From Lachnospiraceae bacterium UBA1778 (GTDB lineage: Bacteria; Bacillota; Clostridia; Lachnospirales; Lachnospiraceae), in the NCBI GenBank assembly GCA_002315255.1, contig DCGM01000008.1, forward strand, positions 1 through 14,734: a DNA stretch of 14,734 nt, read 5' to 3'. The position numbers were made by a program, and so were the translations under genes. Shown here one piece after another: positions 6,411-13,453 of the stretch; position 1 is the stretch's first letter; every line of letters starts with the position of its first letter. Below the pieces are notes generated by a model that made no database searches, was not told the origin of the DNA, and was given only the letters and a program-made list of their open reading frames with translations.

Positions 6411-8840
6411 TTATAACTCCAGGAACCGCTTAAAGAAATTCTCCTTCGACTTGCTCTTTCGCCCTTCGCGCTCTTTCTTCCGTTTCTTCTCTTCATACCG
6501 GTCGAGAAGCTTTTCGACATATTTTCCGTAGATGATATCGAAAAGGTCAATGAAAATCGGCGCAAGCGAGACAGAAAGCAGAAGGATCAGCACACCGGTC
6601 GCAGAGACGTTCGTGAGTTCGAGAATCCATTGTCCGGCCAGCATCACGAGAAGGTAAATAACTTCCATCGTATACGCGACCGCTTTCCGGTAAGGCGACA
6701 GCGGCGAATAGACGCGCCGCAGCATAAAGAAGTAGATCCAGCCGATACAGAGAACGCAGATCGTACTGAGGACGCCGGCGGTCTCCGGATTGATCAGCAT
6801 GCCGATATTCGTAATGATAAACGTGATGATGGCGATCGTCACGCCGGCCGGGAAAGCATTGCGGAACACATGCCGAAGGAAGTGTTCCGCAATCCTTTTA
6901 AAGGACGGTTCAAGCTGCAGAAGGAATGTCGGAATGCCGACTGCGCAGCCGGAAATGATCGAAAGCTGCATCGCTTCAAACGGATATTTCTTTCCGATCA
7001 GAATCGTACCGATCGTCAGGAATACCGAGAAAGTCGTTTTGATCAAGTACATCGCGGCCGCACCGCAGATATTATTAATGACGCGGCGGCCTTCTCTCAC
7101 GACATCAAGCATAGAAGTGAAATCCGAGTCGAGGAGGATAATATTGGCGGCATGCTTCGTTGCATCCGCACCGGCGGCCATCGCAATCGAGCAGTCTGCC
7201 TGCCGAAGCGCGAGGACGTCATTGACGCCGTCGCCGGTCATCGCGACCGTATGCCCCTGTTCCTGAAGGCACTCGACCATCAGCTTCTTCTGCTCCGGCT
7301 TCACGCGTCCGAAGACGGTATACGTTTTCATGGCTTCCGCCATCTCTTCACGCGTCGTGATCGTCGAGCAGTCGATATAGCGTTCTGCGTTTTCCAGGCC
7401 GCACCGGCCTGCGATGACAGATACGGTCAGCGGGTCGTCGCCTGAAATGCATTTCAATGCGACTCCCTCGTCCTTAAAGAACTGAAGTGTCTTTTCGACA
7501 TCCTTCCGAAGAACGTCGGACATAGAAACGAAACCGATCGGCGTCAGGTCTTTCGGAAAACGGGATTCGAGCGTTTCTGCCGCCGAATATCCGAGCACAA
7601 TCACACGGCAGCCTTGCGCCGCGCGGTCATGAACCTGTGCTGCGAGCTCCTGATTCTTCGGGAACAGAATCTGCTGCGCGCCTAAATAGAAGGAACCATG
7701 TCCTGCAAAGGAAACTGCCGAATATTTCCGTTCAGAAGAGAATGGTTTAACGAGGTTTACCGTCCATGGCCTGACCGGCTCGCAAAAATAATCGAGCAGC
7801 CCTTCGGCCGTCGCATTGCGGCTTTCCTGCGCCGCGAGGACATTCTGGAATGCCTCCAAAAACGCGGCTTCCTCGATAAACGGAACGCTCTCTTCGACTT
7901 TGACGGTGCCTTCCGTCAATGTGCCCGTCTTATCGAGGCAGAGCACGTCGACACGCGCGAGCGTTTCGATGCAGTAAAGCTCCTGCACAACCGTGCGCTT
8001 TTTCGCGAGCCGTAAAACGCCGAGCGTCAAGGCGATAGACGTGAGAAGCACGAGTCCCTCCGGAATCATTCCGATTCCCGAAGTGACCGTCTGAACGACA
8101 GCCTCCTTAAACGATGAATGGTTCAAAAAGTAACTTTTAGTAAACATCCCTGCACAGAGCGGGACAATGATGATACCGATAACCTTCAGAATCATATTGA
8201 TGCTGTTCCGAAGTTCAGAGCGGACTTTTTTATACTTTTTCGCTTCGCCGGAGATCGTTTCGATATAGTTTTCTTTTCCGACATGAATTACGCGGGCGTA
8301 CGCTTTACCGGAAGTGATGAACGCACCGGAAAGAATCATGTCGCCCTCTTTTTTCTGAAGGCTGTCCGATTCGCCCGTGAGCATCGATTCATTGACTTCT
8401 AATGTGCCTTCGATTATGACAGCGTCTGCCGGAATCTCGTCCCCGGTTTTCAGTTCCATCACATCGTCCGTCACGATTTCCCGGACCGGAATCACGGAAA
8501 TCTGATCGTCGCGGATGACGTGCGCCTTCGATGCGGTCAGAATAGAAAGCGAATCCAGTTTCTTTTTTGTGCGAAGCTCCTGAATGATGCCGATTACAGA
8601 ATTGATAATGATAATCAGCATAAAAAGCCCGTTTTTATACGAGCCTGACAGAATTATCAATACAAAAAAGATTACATTCAGGAGGTTAAAGAAAGTGACC
8701 GTATTCGTGAGAAGGATCTCGCCGACCGTCTTCCCGGTATGCGCGGACGGGTTCACATTCACACGCCCTTCTTCTGTACGTTTACGGACTTCTTCGCCCG
8801 TGAGACCTTTGATCAATTCTCTTTCCTCTTCTGTAGGCAT
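6411..8840 (-). CDS. CtpE-like cation-transporting P-type ATPase
   Basis: This 809-residue membrane ATPase carries every catalytic signature of the family. They are the actuator motif LTGES (154-158), the PEGL motif in the membrane domain (260-263), the phosphorylation site DKTGTLTE with D303, the nucleotide-binding KYSAV region (372), and the hinge motif TGDGVND (535-541). Helix pairs lie near 47-64/72-88 and 216-232/250-275, with about six more after residue 595. There is no N-terminal metal-binding domain. PEGLVLLTS and the overall length resemble the CtpE branch. Mycobacterial CtpE has been reported to move calcium, but the ion here is an inference. The tail after the last helix (about 780-809) is strongly basic. 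The start has a poor ribosome site (GAGAG abutting the ATG), yet no other in-frame start exists before an upstream stop. It has its own promoter. Confidence 0.95.
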   Translation of the reverse strand: MPTEEERELIKGLTGEEVRKRTEEGRVNVNPSAHTGKTVGEILLTNTVTFFNLLNVIFFVLIILSGSYKNGLFMLIIIINSVIGIIQELRTKKKLDSLSILTASKAHVIRDDQISVIPVREIVTDDVMELKTGDEIPADAVIIEGTLEVNESMLTGESDSLQKKEGDMILSGAFITSGKAYARVIHVGKENYIETISGEAKKYKKVRSELRNSINMILKVIGIIIVPLCAGMFTKSYFLNHSSFKEAVVQTVTSGIGMIPEGLVLLTSIALTLGVLRLAKKRTVVQELYCIETLARVDVLCLDKTGTLTEGTVKVEESVPFIEEAAFLEAFQNVLAAQESRNATAEGLLDYFCEPVRPWTVNLVKPFSSERKYSAVSFAGHGSFYLGAQQILFPKNQELAAQVHDRAAQGCRVIVLGYSAAETLESRFPKDLTPIGFVSMSDVLRKDVEKTLQFFKDEGVALKCISGDDPLTVSVIAGRCGLENAERYIDCSTITTREEMAEAMKTYTVFGRVKPEQKKLMVECLQEQGHTVAMTGDGVNDVLALRQADCSIAMAAGADATKHAANIILLDSDFTSMLDVVREGRRVINNICGAAAMYLIKTTFSVFLTIGTILIGKKYPFEAMQLSIISGCAVGIPTFLLQLEPSFKRIAEHFLRHVFRNAFPAGVTIAIITFIITNIGMLINPETAGVLSTICVLCIGWIYFFMLRRVYSPLSPYRKAVAYTMEVIYLLVMLAGQWILELTNVSATGVLILLLSVSLAPIFIDLFDIIYGKYVEKLLDRYEEKKRKKEREGRKSKSKENFFKRFLEL

Positions 8841-8859
8841 TCTCTCGGAAACCCGCCGG

Positions 8860-8875
8860 GAAAATGCACATTTTC
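8860..8875. promoter_or_regulatory. 16-bp palindrome in the ATPase 5' UTR (candidate operator)
   Basis: GAAAATG-CA-CATTTTC is a perfect inverted repeat with 7-bp arms. It lies about 15-30 nt downstream of the predicted transcription start and 20 nt before the ATPase start codon. That position suits repressor binding or a small RNA hairpin. Confidence 0.4.
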
Positions 8876-8896
8876 ACATTTGTTCTTAACCTTTTT

Positions 8897-8925
8897 ATTA
8901 TAATAAACGGCCGACTTTTCGTCAA
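8897..8925 (-). promoter_or_regulatory. SigA-type promoter for the P-type ATPase
   Basis: The minus strand has TTGACG (8925-8920), a 17-bp spacer and a perfect TATAAT (8902-8897). The predicted start near 8890 gives a 5' UTR of about 50 nt. This is the best promoter in the window by consensus match. Confidence 0.85.
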
Positions 8926-8956
8926 TAATTTTACCGCTCACGATTGCACAGATATT

Positions 8957-8970
8957 ACCGTTAACCGTTA
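8957..8970. repeat. Tandem heptamer upstream of the ATPase promoter
   Basis: ACCGTTA occurs twice in direct tandem, about 32 bp upstream of the -35 box. The junction also forms the palindrome GTTAAC. It could be an activator or repressor half-site pair, but nothing else supports this. Confidence 0.3.
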
Positions 8971-9013
8971 AATAGAAGTTGCTTTTCCCGGCCGGTTTTC
9001 AGCTGCCCGGACC

Positions 9014-11326
9014 TTACTCAACCCCGCGCTTAAAATGGCCGCGCGTCGTCTTCTGCGAAAGAACATCCGATCCGGCCGCATTCCGCTCGGTCCGTTCGTT
9101 TTCAGCCGGATTCCCTGTCATAAATGCATGGTAAAACGCTTTTAACACCGCGCTGGTTTCTTTCCCGCTTTCTGTCGTCATTTCCAGCCGGAGAATCCGC
9201 GCGCCCATCTTCCGGATGCGGTCTGCTTCAGGGAGAAGGTTCGTCGGAAGCGCATTGTAAATCGTATTCATGCAGAAGCGGCAATCGTTCACCACCGGAA
9301 GATCATTGCCCATCCGATCGGTCAGCGTCCAGATTTCCGTCTTCCGTTCGCAATGTCGAAGCGTCCGATGAAGGCAGTTCGCCGTCACCATCATCGGCGC
9401 GCGCCCGTAAACGAAAAGCTCCGCGTTTTTCGAAAGAAGCCCGGCGGACGAGATCTCGTGCCCGTTCAGTTCGAGCGGTGCCGTGATTCTGTCAATGCCA
9501 AACGTAAGGAGCGTGTCGGCTGCCAGCGAGTTAAACGCGTAAAGGTTATGGTCCGAAACGACCGTTCCCTGTAACCTGTTTTTCCGCACAAAATCAAGTT
9601 CTTCAAGATCACGGACCAGGAAGCCGTCAAAGCCCGCCGTCCGGATCTCCTCTTTATGAAGTTCAAACCAGGTCGAAGAAAGATGCCTGAAAACCTGCGG
9701 GAACCGAAGATAAATCTCATCCCCCAGAGAATGCGCCCGCTTCACGATTCCTGCATATTCATCTGCCTCCGCTGCGACCGATTCGAGATCGATCCGGATC
9801 GGATTCCCGAATGCGAGAACCGCTTCCAGCTGTTCCTTCGTCCGGACAGTGACGGCAAACACGGGGCCTGAAGGATCTGTTTTCTTCTGTTCCAATGAGC
9901 CGGTCTGATCCTTTAACTCTGGAATAATCCGAGAGTCCTCACCCATAGGATCATCTTTTATATTCCCGCCCATTTCACACTCCCGCGTAAAATGAGCATG
10001 TATCTCCTCTTCTAACTTTACGAGCATTCTGCGGCGGAAGGCATTGAGCTCTGAAACCGGCAGGAAAAGGCCGTCTTCCACGGTGCCGTCGAGAGACTCC
10101 CATTGAAATCCGGTGTCGCCCGCCTTTAACAGCTGTTTTTCGACATCCTCTTTCGTCGCACTCCGCTTTTCGGCTGCCTGCGCGATCGGCGCATCACTGC
10201 CTGAAGTGACAAAATAGGTCTCTCCGTCAAGCTCTGTTTCGATGGTAAGCGCATACGGCTGTCCGAGCGAGAACGCATAGGTTCCGCGGATCATAGCCTT
10301 ATGCTCGTTCTCGATAAACCGCTTCCGTACCGAAGCGATAAAATCATCGTCATGTTCACGGTATGCGGGGTCTAAAAGCGTCAGCATATCGCGCCCGTTC
10401 TCATGCTCATAATACCCTTCTGTGAATCCCTGGCGGTTAAAGAGATCGAACAGATGCTGCTCGTCCTCCGCTGTCGGCGTCGGGTCCTCTCCGGCCAGAT
10501 ATAAGTCTATATATTTCCGATAAATCGAGGTGACGCCCGCGGCATATTCCGCTTTCTTCATCCGCCCTTCGATCTTAAACGAGGTGACGCCCGCGGCAAT
10601 GATCTTCGGAAGAATCCGAAGCGTGTTCAGATCCTTTAAGCTTATCAGACAGGATTCCGATGCGCGCGAAACAGGTTTTCCGTCTGCATCTTTAACCGAA
10701 TAATTCATCCGGCAGGGCTGTGCACAGCGCCCACGGTTTCCGGATCGGCCGCCCGCTATCGAGGAGAAAAGGCATTGCCCGGAGTACGAGTAGCAAAGCG
10801 CCCCATGGATGAAGCATTCAAGCTCCAGCCCTGTTTCATCATATAACTTTCGGATTTCAGAAAGGTTCAGTTCACGCGCCGGCACGATCCGCTTTACGCC
10901 AAGCGACTTTAAATACTCCGCGCAGCCCGGGCCGACCGAAGTGGCCTGCGTCGACGCATGAATCGGAAGATCGGGAAAATGCGTCTGTAAAAACTTCATT
11001 TCACCGAGATCCTGCACGATAACCGCATCAAGTCCGGCTTCATATAAAGGCTTTACCGTATCGTAAAGCTCGTCAAAAAGTTCGTTTTCCTTTAAGAGCG
11101 TATTGATCGTACAGTAGAGTTTTTTTCCGTGAAGATGCGCATAACGGATAGCATCGACATAGTTTTCCTTCGCAGCATTCTCCGCATATGCGCGTGCCGA
11201 AAAACGCGGAAGCCCCATATAAACGGCGTCCGCTCCCGCCGCAATGACCGCTTTAAACACGTCAAATGAGCCCGCAGGCGCGAGCAGTTCGATCTTTCTC
11301 TTTTTCAGCGTGTCATCCGTTCTCAT
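9014..11326 (-). CDS. Long U32-family protein (putative RNA hydroxylation factor, 'peptidase U32')
   Basis: U32 proteins were named as peptidases, but well-studied bacterial members (RlhA, TrhP) are needed for hydroxylation of rRNA or tRNA and bind an iron-sulfur cluster. Numbering here is from the upstream ATG at 11368. The TIM-barrel-like start (IELLAPAG, 27-33), the HASTQ strand (137-141) and the signature ECFIHGALCYSYSGQCLFSS with cysteines 185, 192, 199, 215 and 219 are clear. A long second half carries a further cysteine-rich segment (NCLHRTLRHC, NDCRFCMNTIYNALPTNL), as in the long DUF3656-type members. I prefer the ATG at 11326 (770 residues), which has GGAA 5 nt upstream. The 11368 ATG has no ribosome site. 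It follows ruvB with no terminator between. The RNA target is not inferable from sequence. Confidence 0.93.
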   Translation of the reverse strand: MRTDDTLKKRKIELLAPAGSFDVFKAVIAAGADAVYMGLPRFSARAYAENAAKENYVDAIRYAHLHGKKLYCTINTLLKENELFDELYDTVKPLYEAGLDAVIVQDLGEMKFLQTHFPDLPIHASTQATSVGPGCAEYLKSLGVKRIVPARELNLSEIRKLYDETGLELECFIHGALCYSYSGQCLFSSIAGGRSGNRGRCAQPCRMNYSVKDADGKPVSRASESCLISLKDLNTLRILPKIIAAGVTSFKIEGRMKKAEYAAGVTSIYRKYIDLYLAGEDPTPTAEDEQHLFDLFNRQGFTEGYYEHENGRDMLTLLDPAYREHDDDFIASVRKRFIENEHKAMIRGTYAFSLGQPYALTIETELDGETYFVTSGSDAPIAQAAEKRSATKEDVEKQLLKAGDTGFQWESLDGTVEDGLFLPVSELNAFRRRMLVKLEEEIHAHFTRECEMGGNIKDDPMGEDSRIIPELKDQTGSLEQKKTDPSGPVFAVTVRTKEQLEAVLAFGNPIRIDLESVAAEADEYAGIVKRAHSLGDEIYLRFPQVFRHLSSTWFELHKEEIRTAGFDGFLVRDLEELDFVRKNRLQGTVVSDHNLYAFNSLAADTLLTFGIDRITAPLELNGHEISSAGLLSKNAELFVYGRAPMMVTANCLHRTLRHCERKTEIWTLTDRMGNDLPVVNDCRFCMNTIYNALPTNLLPEADRIRKMGARILRLEMTTESGKETSAVLKAFYHAFMTGNPAENERTERNAAGSDVLSQKTTRGHFKRGVE

Positions 11327-11422
11327 ATCATTTCCAGTGCTAATCGGTCTGTTCCAAATACCGTTCATCAGGCAAATTTTATAACGCTTTCCGCATTTTC
11401 TTCGCCTCGCCTTAAAGTATCC

Positions 11423-12427
11423 TTACTCTTCTTTCTCATACGGAATCTGCAGATGCTGATAAGCCAGTTCTGTCGCGACCCGTCCTTTGGGCGTACGGAT
11501 AATGAACCCGTTCTGAAGAAGATACGGCTCGTAAACGTCCTCGAGCGTTCCTGCGTCTTCCGACAATGCAGCTGCGAGCGTGTCGAGTCCGACCGGTCCG
11601 CCGCCGAATTTTTCAATCATCAGGCGGAGAATCTTCCGGTCGCCGTTATCGAGACCGACGCGGTCCACTTCCAGAATATCAAGCGCACGTTCGGCCATTT
11701 CTTTCGTGATGCGTCCGTTTCCGACGACTTCCGCAAAGTCGCGTACACGCTTTAAGAAGCGGTTGGCCAGTCGCGGTGTTCCGCGGGACCGGCGTGCGAT
11801 TTCAAGTGATGCGTCCTCATCGATCCGCACATTGAGAACATCGGCAGACCGTTCAACGATCACCTGGAGCTCCGGCACCGAATAAAAATCCATCCGATGC
11901 AGGATTCCGAAGCGGTCGCGAAGCGGCGCGGTAAGCAAACCGGCGCGCGTGGTAGCGCCGACTAAGGTGAATTTCGGAAGGTCCAGCCGGATCGAACGGG
12001 CTGTCGGGCCTTTTCCGATCAGAATATCGATTGCAAAATCTTCCATTGCAGGATAAAGGACTTCCTCCACCTGGCGGCTCAGCCGGTGAATCTCATCGAT
12101 AAACAGGACATCATTCTCCTGAAGATTATTTAAAATCGCAGCAAGCTCGCCCGGCTTTTCGATGGCAGGCCCCGAGGTAATCTTTAAATTCGTGCCGAGT
12201 TCCGCCGCTATAATGCCGGCAAGCGTCGTTTTTCCAAGTCCCGGAGGGCCGTATAAAAGGACGTGATCCAATGCTTCTCCGCGCGCTTTCGCCGCGTCGA
12301 TATAGACCTTCAGCGTCTCCTTCAGCTTCTCCTGACCGATATAATCCTTCAGTTTTTTCGGCCGGAGGCTCGTGTCGATCACGAGATCTTCTGTCGTTTC
12401 ATCAGTTGTGATGATTCTTTTCTGCAT
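11423..12427 (-). CDS. ruvB: Holliday junction branch migration ATPase RuvB
   Basis: RuvB is the hexameric AAA+ motor that drives branch migration of Holliday junctions with RuvA. The 334-residue length is standard. The Walker A motif GPPGLGKTT is at 60-68 and Walker B LFIDEIH at 108-114. Sensor 1 GATTRAG is at 157-163, with the arginine finger in APLRDRFG (R170). The C-terminal winged-helix DNA-binding domain includes GGPVGLDTLA, TLEDVYEPYLLQ and the terminal RTPKGRVAT. An AGG ribosome site precedes the ATG by about 8 nt. It lies 90 bp after ruvA, in a spacer made of repeats but lacking a terminator, so cotranscription is likely. Confidence 0.98.
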   Translation of the reverse strand: MQKRIITTDETTEDLVIDTSLRPKKLKDYIGQEKLKETLKVYIDAAKARGEALDHVLLYGPPGLGKTTLAGIIAAELGTNLKITSGPAIEKPGELAAILNNLQENDVLFIDEIHRLSRQVEEVLYPAMEDFAIDILIGKGPTARSIRLDLPKFTLVGATTRAGLLTAPLRDRFGILHRMDFYSVPELQVIVERSADVLNVRIDEDASLEIARRSRGTPRLANRFLKRVRDFAEVVGNGRITKEMAERALDILEVDRVGLDNGDRKILRLMIEKFGGGPVGLDTLAAALSEDAGTLEDVYEPYLLQNGFIIRTPKGRVATELAYQHLQIPYEKEE

Positions 12428-12450
12428 GTTTACCTGCTTTCAAATTATCC

Positions 12451-12536
12451 GTTCTTAGCGTCCGATTTTTTCTTTTTCTCCGCTCTGATTGCCCGAACTT
12501 TTTCTACTGATCAGCTTTTAGCGTCCGACCTTTTTC
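12451..12536. repeat. Three degenerate copies with exact 32-bp period at the ruvA stop / ruvA-ruvB spacer
   Basis: Plus-strand T-runs ending in C close three related units at 12472, 12504 and 12536, exactly 32 bp apart. The outer units share ttagcgtccga (12455-12465 and 12518-12528), and the middle one has a degraded form, gcccgaac (12491-12498). The rightmost copy holds the ruvA stop codon and its last codons, so most of the ruvA-ruvB spacer looks like duplicated ruvA 3' end. Confidence 0.7.
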
Positions 12537-13123
12537 AATGCTTCGCGCAAAATCGCTTCCGTATCTTTTCCGTCCGTTTCGACCGCCCGTACAGCGCGCA
12601 AGGCGTCGGAGGCGGAATAGCCGAGTGCGACGAGCGCTTCTACCGCTTCATCTCTTTCCGGCGTTTCGCGGCTGATGACAGCATTCCCGAGGCCGCCCGA
12701 ATGATGCGCAAACGCATCCTCCAGCGTCACTTTATCTTTCAATTCGATAATCATTCTCTGTGCGGTTTTTGACCCGATTCCCGGCGCCCGGCTTAACGAC
12801 TTCGCATCGCTTGAGAGAACCGCGAGCCTGATATCCTGCGGCGACATCGCCGACAGCACCGACAATGCAGCCTTCGGGCCGATTCCATTGACCGTGATCA
12901 GAAGCTTAAACATGTCGAGCGAATCGCGCGTCAGGAAACCGAAGAGGCTCATATCGTCCTCCTTCACCGAAAGATAGGTGAACAGGTCGATATCCTCTCC
13001 GACCGGCGGCAATGCGTCGATCACAGACGACGGCACGTTCACGGTGAATCCGAGCGATCCTGTGTCGATCTCAATGCAGTTTTCAGAGACATAATCGAGT
13101 GTCCCGCGAAGATGAGAAATCAT
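12518..13123 (-). CDS. ruvA: Holliday junction branch migration protein RuvA
   Basis: RuvA binds the four-way junction as a tetramer and loads RuvB. At 201 residues it is full length. An OB-fold domain occupies 1-62 (MISHLRGTLDYV..., GFTVNVPS, FTYLSVKEDDMSLFGF). Two helix-hairpin-helix motifs follow, NGIGPKAA (79-86) and PGIGSKTAQRM (114-124). A variable linker leads to the C-terminal RuvB-contact domain (157-199, EALVALGYSASDALRAV). The start is firm, with AAGGAG 5 nt before the ATG. No ruvC precedes it. Upstream is a divergent gene with a shared control region. A long leader separates the promoter from the start. I saw no LexA-type box. Confidence 0.98.
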   Translation of the reverse strand: MISHLRGTLDYVSENCIEIDTGSLGFTVNVPSSVIDALPPVGEDIDLFTYLSVKEDDMSLFGFLTRDSLDMFKLLITVNGIGPKAALSVLSAMSPQDIRLAVLSSDAKSLSRAPGIGSKTAQRMIIELKDKVTLEDAFAHHSGGLGNAVISRETPERDEAVEALVALGYSASDALRAVRAVETDGKDTEAILREALKKVGR

Positions 13124-13150
13124 AATGCTCCTTTTTTACACTTTTCTGGC

Positions 13151-13238
13151 GTTTCCGGACATCTGTCAGGTGTTCACTGGGCGTTTATCAGCCTTTCATG
13201 GGACGGTAATCGGCTGTTCATCAGATGATGTCCGCTAT
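13151..13238. repeat. Four degenerate 22-bp tandem units in the ruvA leader
   Basis: The 88 bp split into four units of exactly 22 bp at 13151, 13173, 13195 and 13217. The last three all begin ttca on the plus strand and share spaced matches; 13173-13194 and 13195-13216 agree at 14 of 22 positions by eye. The first unit is the most diverged. They lie between the ruvA promoter and start codon. Confidence 0.5.
13156..13234 (-). other. Candidate structured RNA leader of ruvAB
   Basis: In the ruvA transcript CGGACATC (13234-13227) can pair perfectly with GATGTCCG (13163-13156), closing a loop of 63 nt. Inside it CAGCC (13216-13212) can pair with GGCTG (13193-13189). No known riboswitch is recognised, and the fold was found by eye only. 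Confidence 0.35.
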
Positions 13239-13252
13239 TTGGTGACCATTCT

Positions 13253-13268
13253 GCCCAATAACCCAATA
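13253..13268. repeat. Tandem octamer near the ruvA transcription start
   Basis: GCCCAATA is followed directly by ACCCAATA, one mismatch apart, just downstream of the predicted ruvA transcription start at about 13271. It may be a protein-binding site pair, or one more product of local duplication. Confidence 0.35.
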
Positions 13269-13277
13269 TCTTGTATT

Positions 13278-13306
13278 ATCTTATCATAAATCCTTCTAAA
13301 GGTCAA
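13278..13306 (-). promoter_or_regulatory. Extended -10 promoter for ruvA-ruvB-U32
   Basis: The minus strand reads TTGACC (13306-13301), a 17-bp spacer, and TAAGAT (13283-13278) preceded by TGA, giving an extended -10. A start near 13271 implies a leader of about 148 nt before ruvA. Confidence 0.7.
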
Positions 13307-13316
13307 AATCTTTTTC

Positions 13317-13382
13317 GTGTAAAAGAAGATGCAGTCTGCAACGGTTTTTGTGTAAAAGAAGATGCAGTCTCCAATGGTTTTT
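13317..13382 (+). repeat. 33-bp direct tandem duplication between the divergent promoters
   Basis: Units 13317-13349 and 13350-13382 differ at only two positions (gtgtaaaagaagatgcagtc, then t(g/c)caa(c/t)ggttttt). A degraded third unit runs on to about 13416. Each unit ends in a T-run, and the runs at 13311, 13345, 13378 and 13411 are spaced 34, 33 and 33 bp. Each unit also holds the imperfect palindrome agatgcagtct. Confidence 0.9.
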
Positions 13383-13418
13383 GTGGAGAATCTCTGCTGT
13401 CAAAACGGCGTTTTTTCC

Positions 13419-13446
13419 TTGACGGCGTCTTCCGATGTGATAGAAT
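13419..13446 (+). promoter_or_regulatory. SigA-type promoter for the YprB-like gene
   Basis: TTGACG (13419-13424), a 16-bp spacer and TAGAAT (13441-13446) preceded by TGA (extended -10). Only seven bases separate the -10 box from the ATG at 13454, so the transcript is predicted to begin at or within a few bases of the start codon. Confidence 0.75.
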
Positions 13447-13453
13447 ACTGACT

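Noticed and set aside
6630..7445. Long plus-strand open frame (271 codons) opposite the ATPase
   Set aside because: It lies fully antisense to well-conserved ATPase motifs, has a composition typical of a shadow frame (many R, H, D) and no matching family. The same holds for the other plus-strand frames over alaS, the U32 gene and ruvB.
8984..9013. Terminator after the U32 gene
   Set aside because: GGTCCGG and CCGGCC can pair weakly with a bulge, but the stem is short and no T-run follows on the minus strand.
11371..11422. Tiny ORF (MRKAL) between ruvB and the U32 gene
   Set aside because: Five codons, with only a loose AGGCGAGG upstream. No support that it is translated.
11368..11616. Minus-strand 82-codon frame over the ruvB 3' end
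   Set aside because: Out-of-frame shadow of the ruvB winged-helix domain with no ribosome site.
13124..13270. LexA/SOS box upstream of ruvA
   Set aside because: GAAC and GTTC half-sites occur (for example near 13173 and 13217) but never as GAAC-4-GTTC. Those near the leader are part of the 22-bp repeat.
13151..13382. CRISPR array in the ruvA/yprB-like intergenic region
   Set aside because: Units are directly adjacent with no unique spacers, and the 22-bp and 33-bp units are unrelated in sequence. No cas genes are near.
13271..13453. Longer version of the YprB-like protein starting at TTG 13271
   Set aside because: The extra 61 residues would be encoded by the ruvA promoter, a tandem repeat and the gene's own promoter, and give a low-complexity, repeated peptide. 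The family start fits the ATG at 13454.
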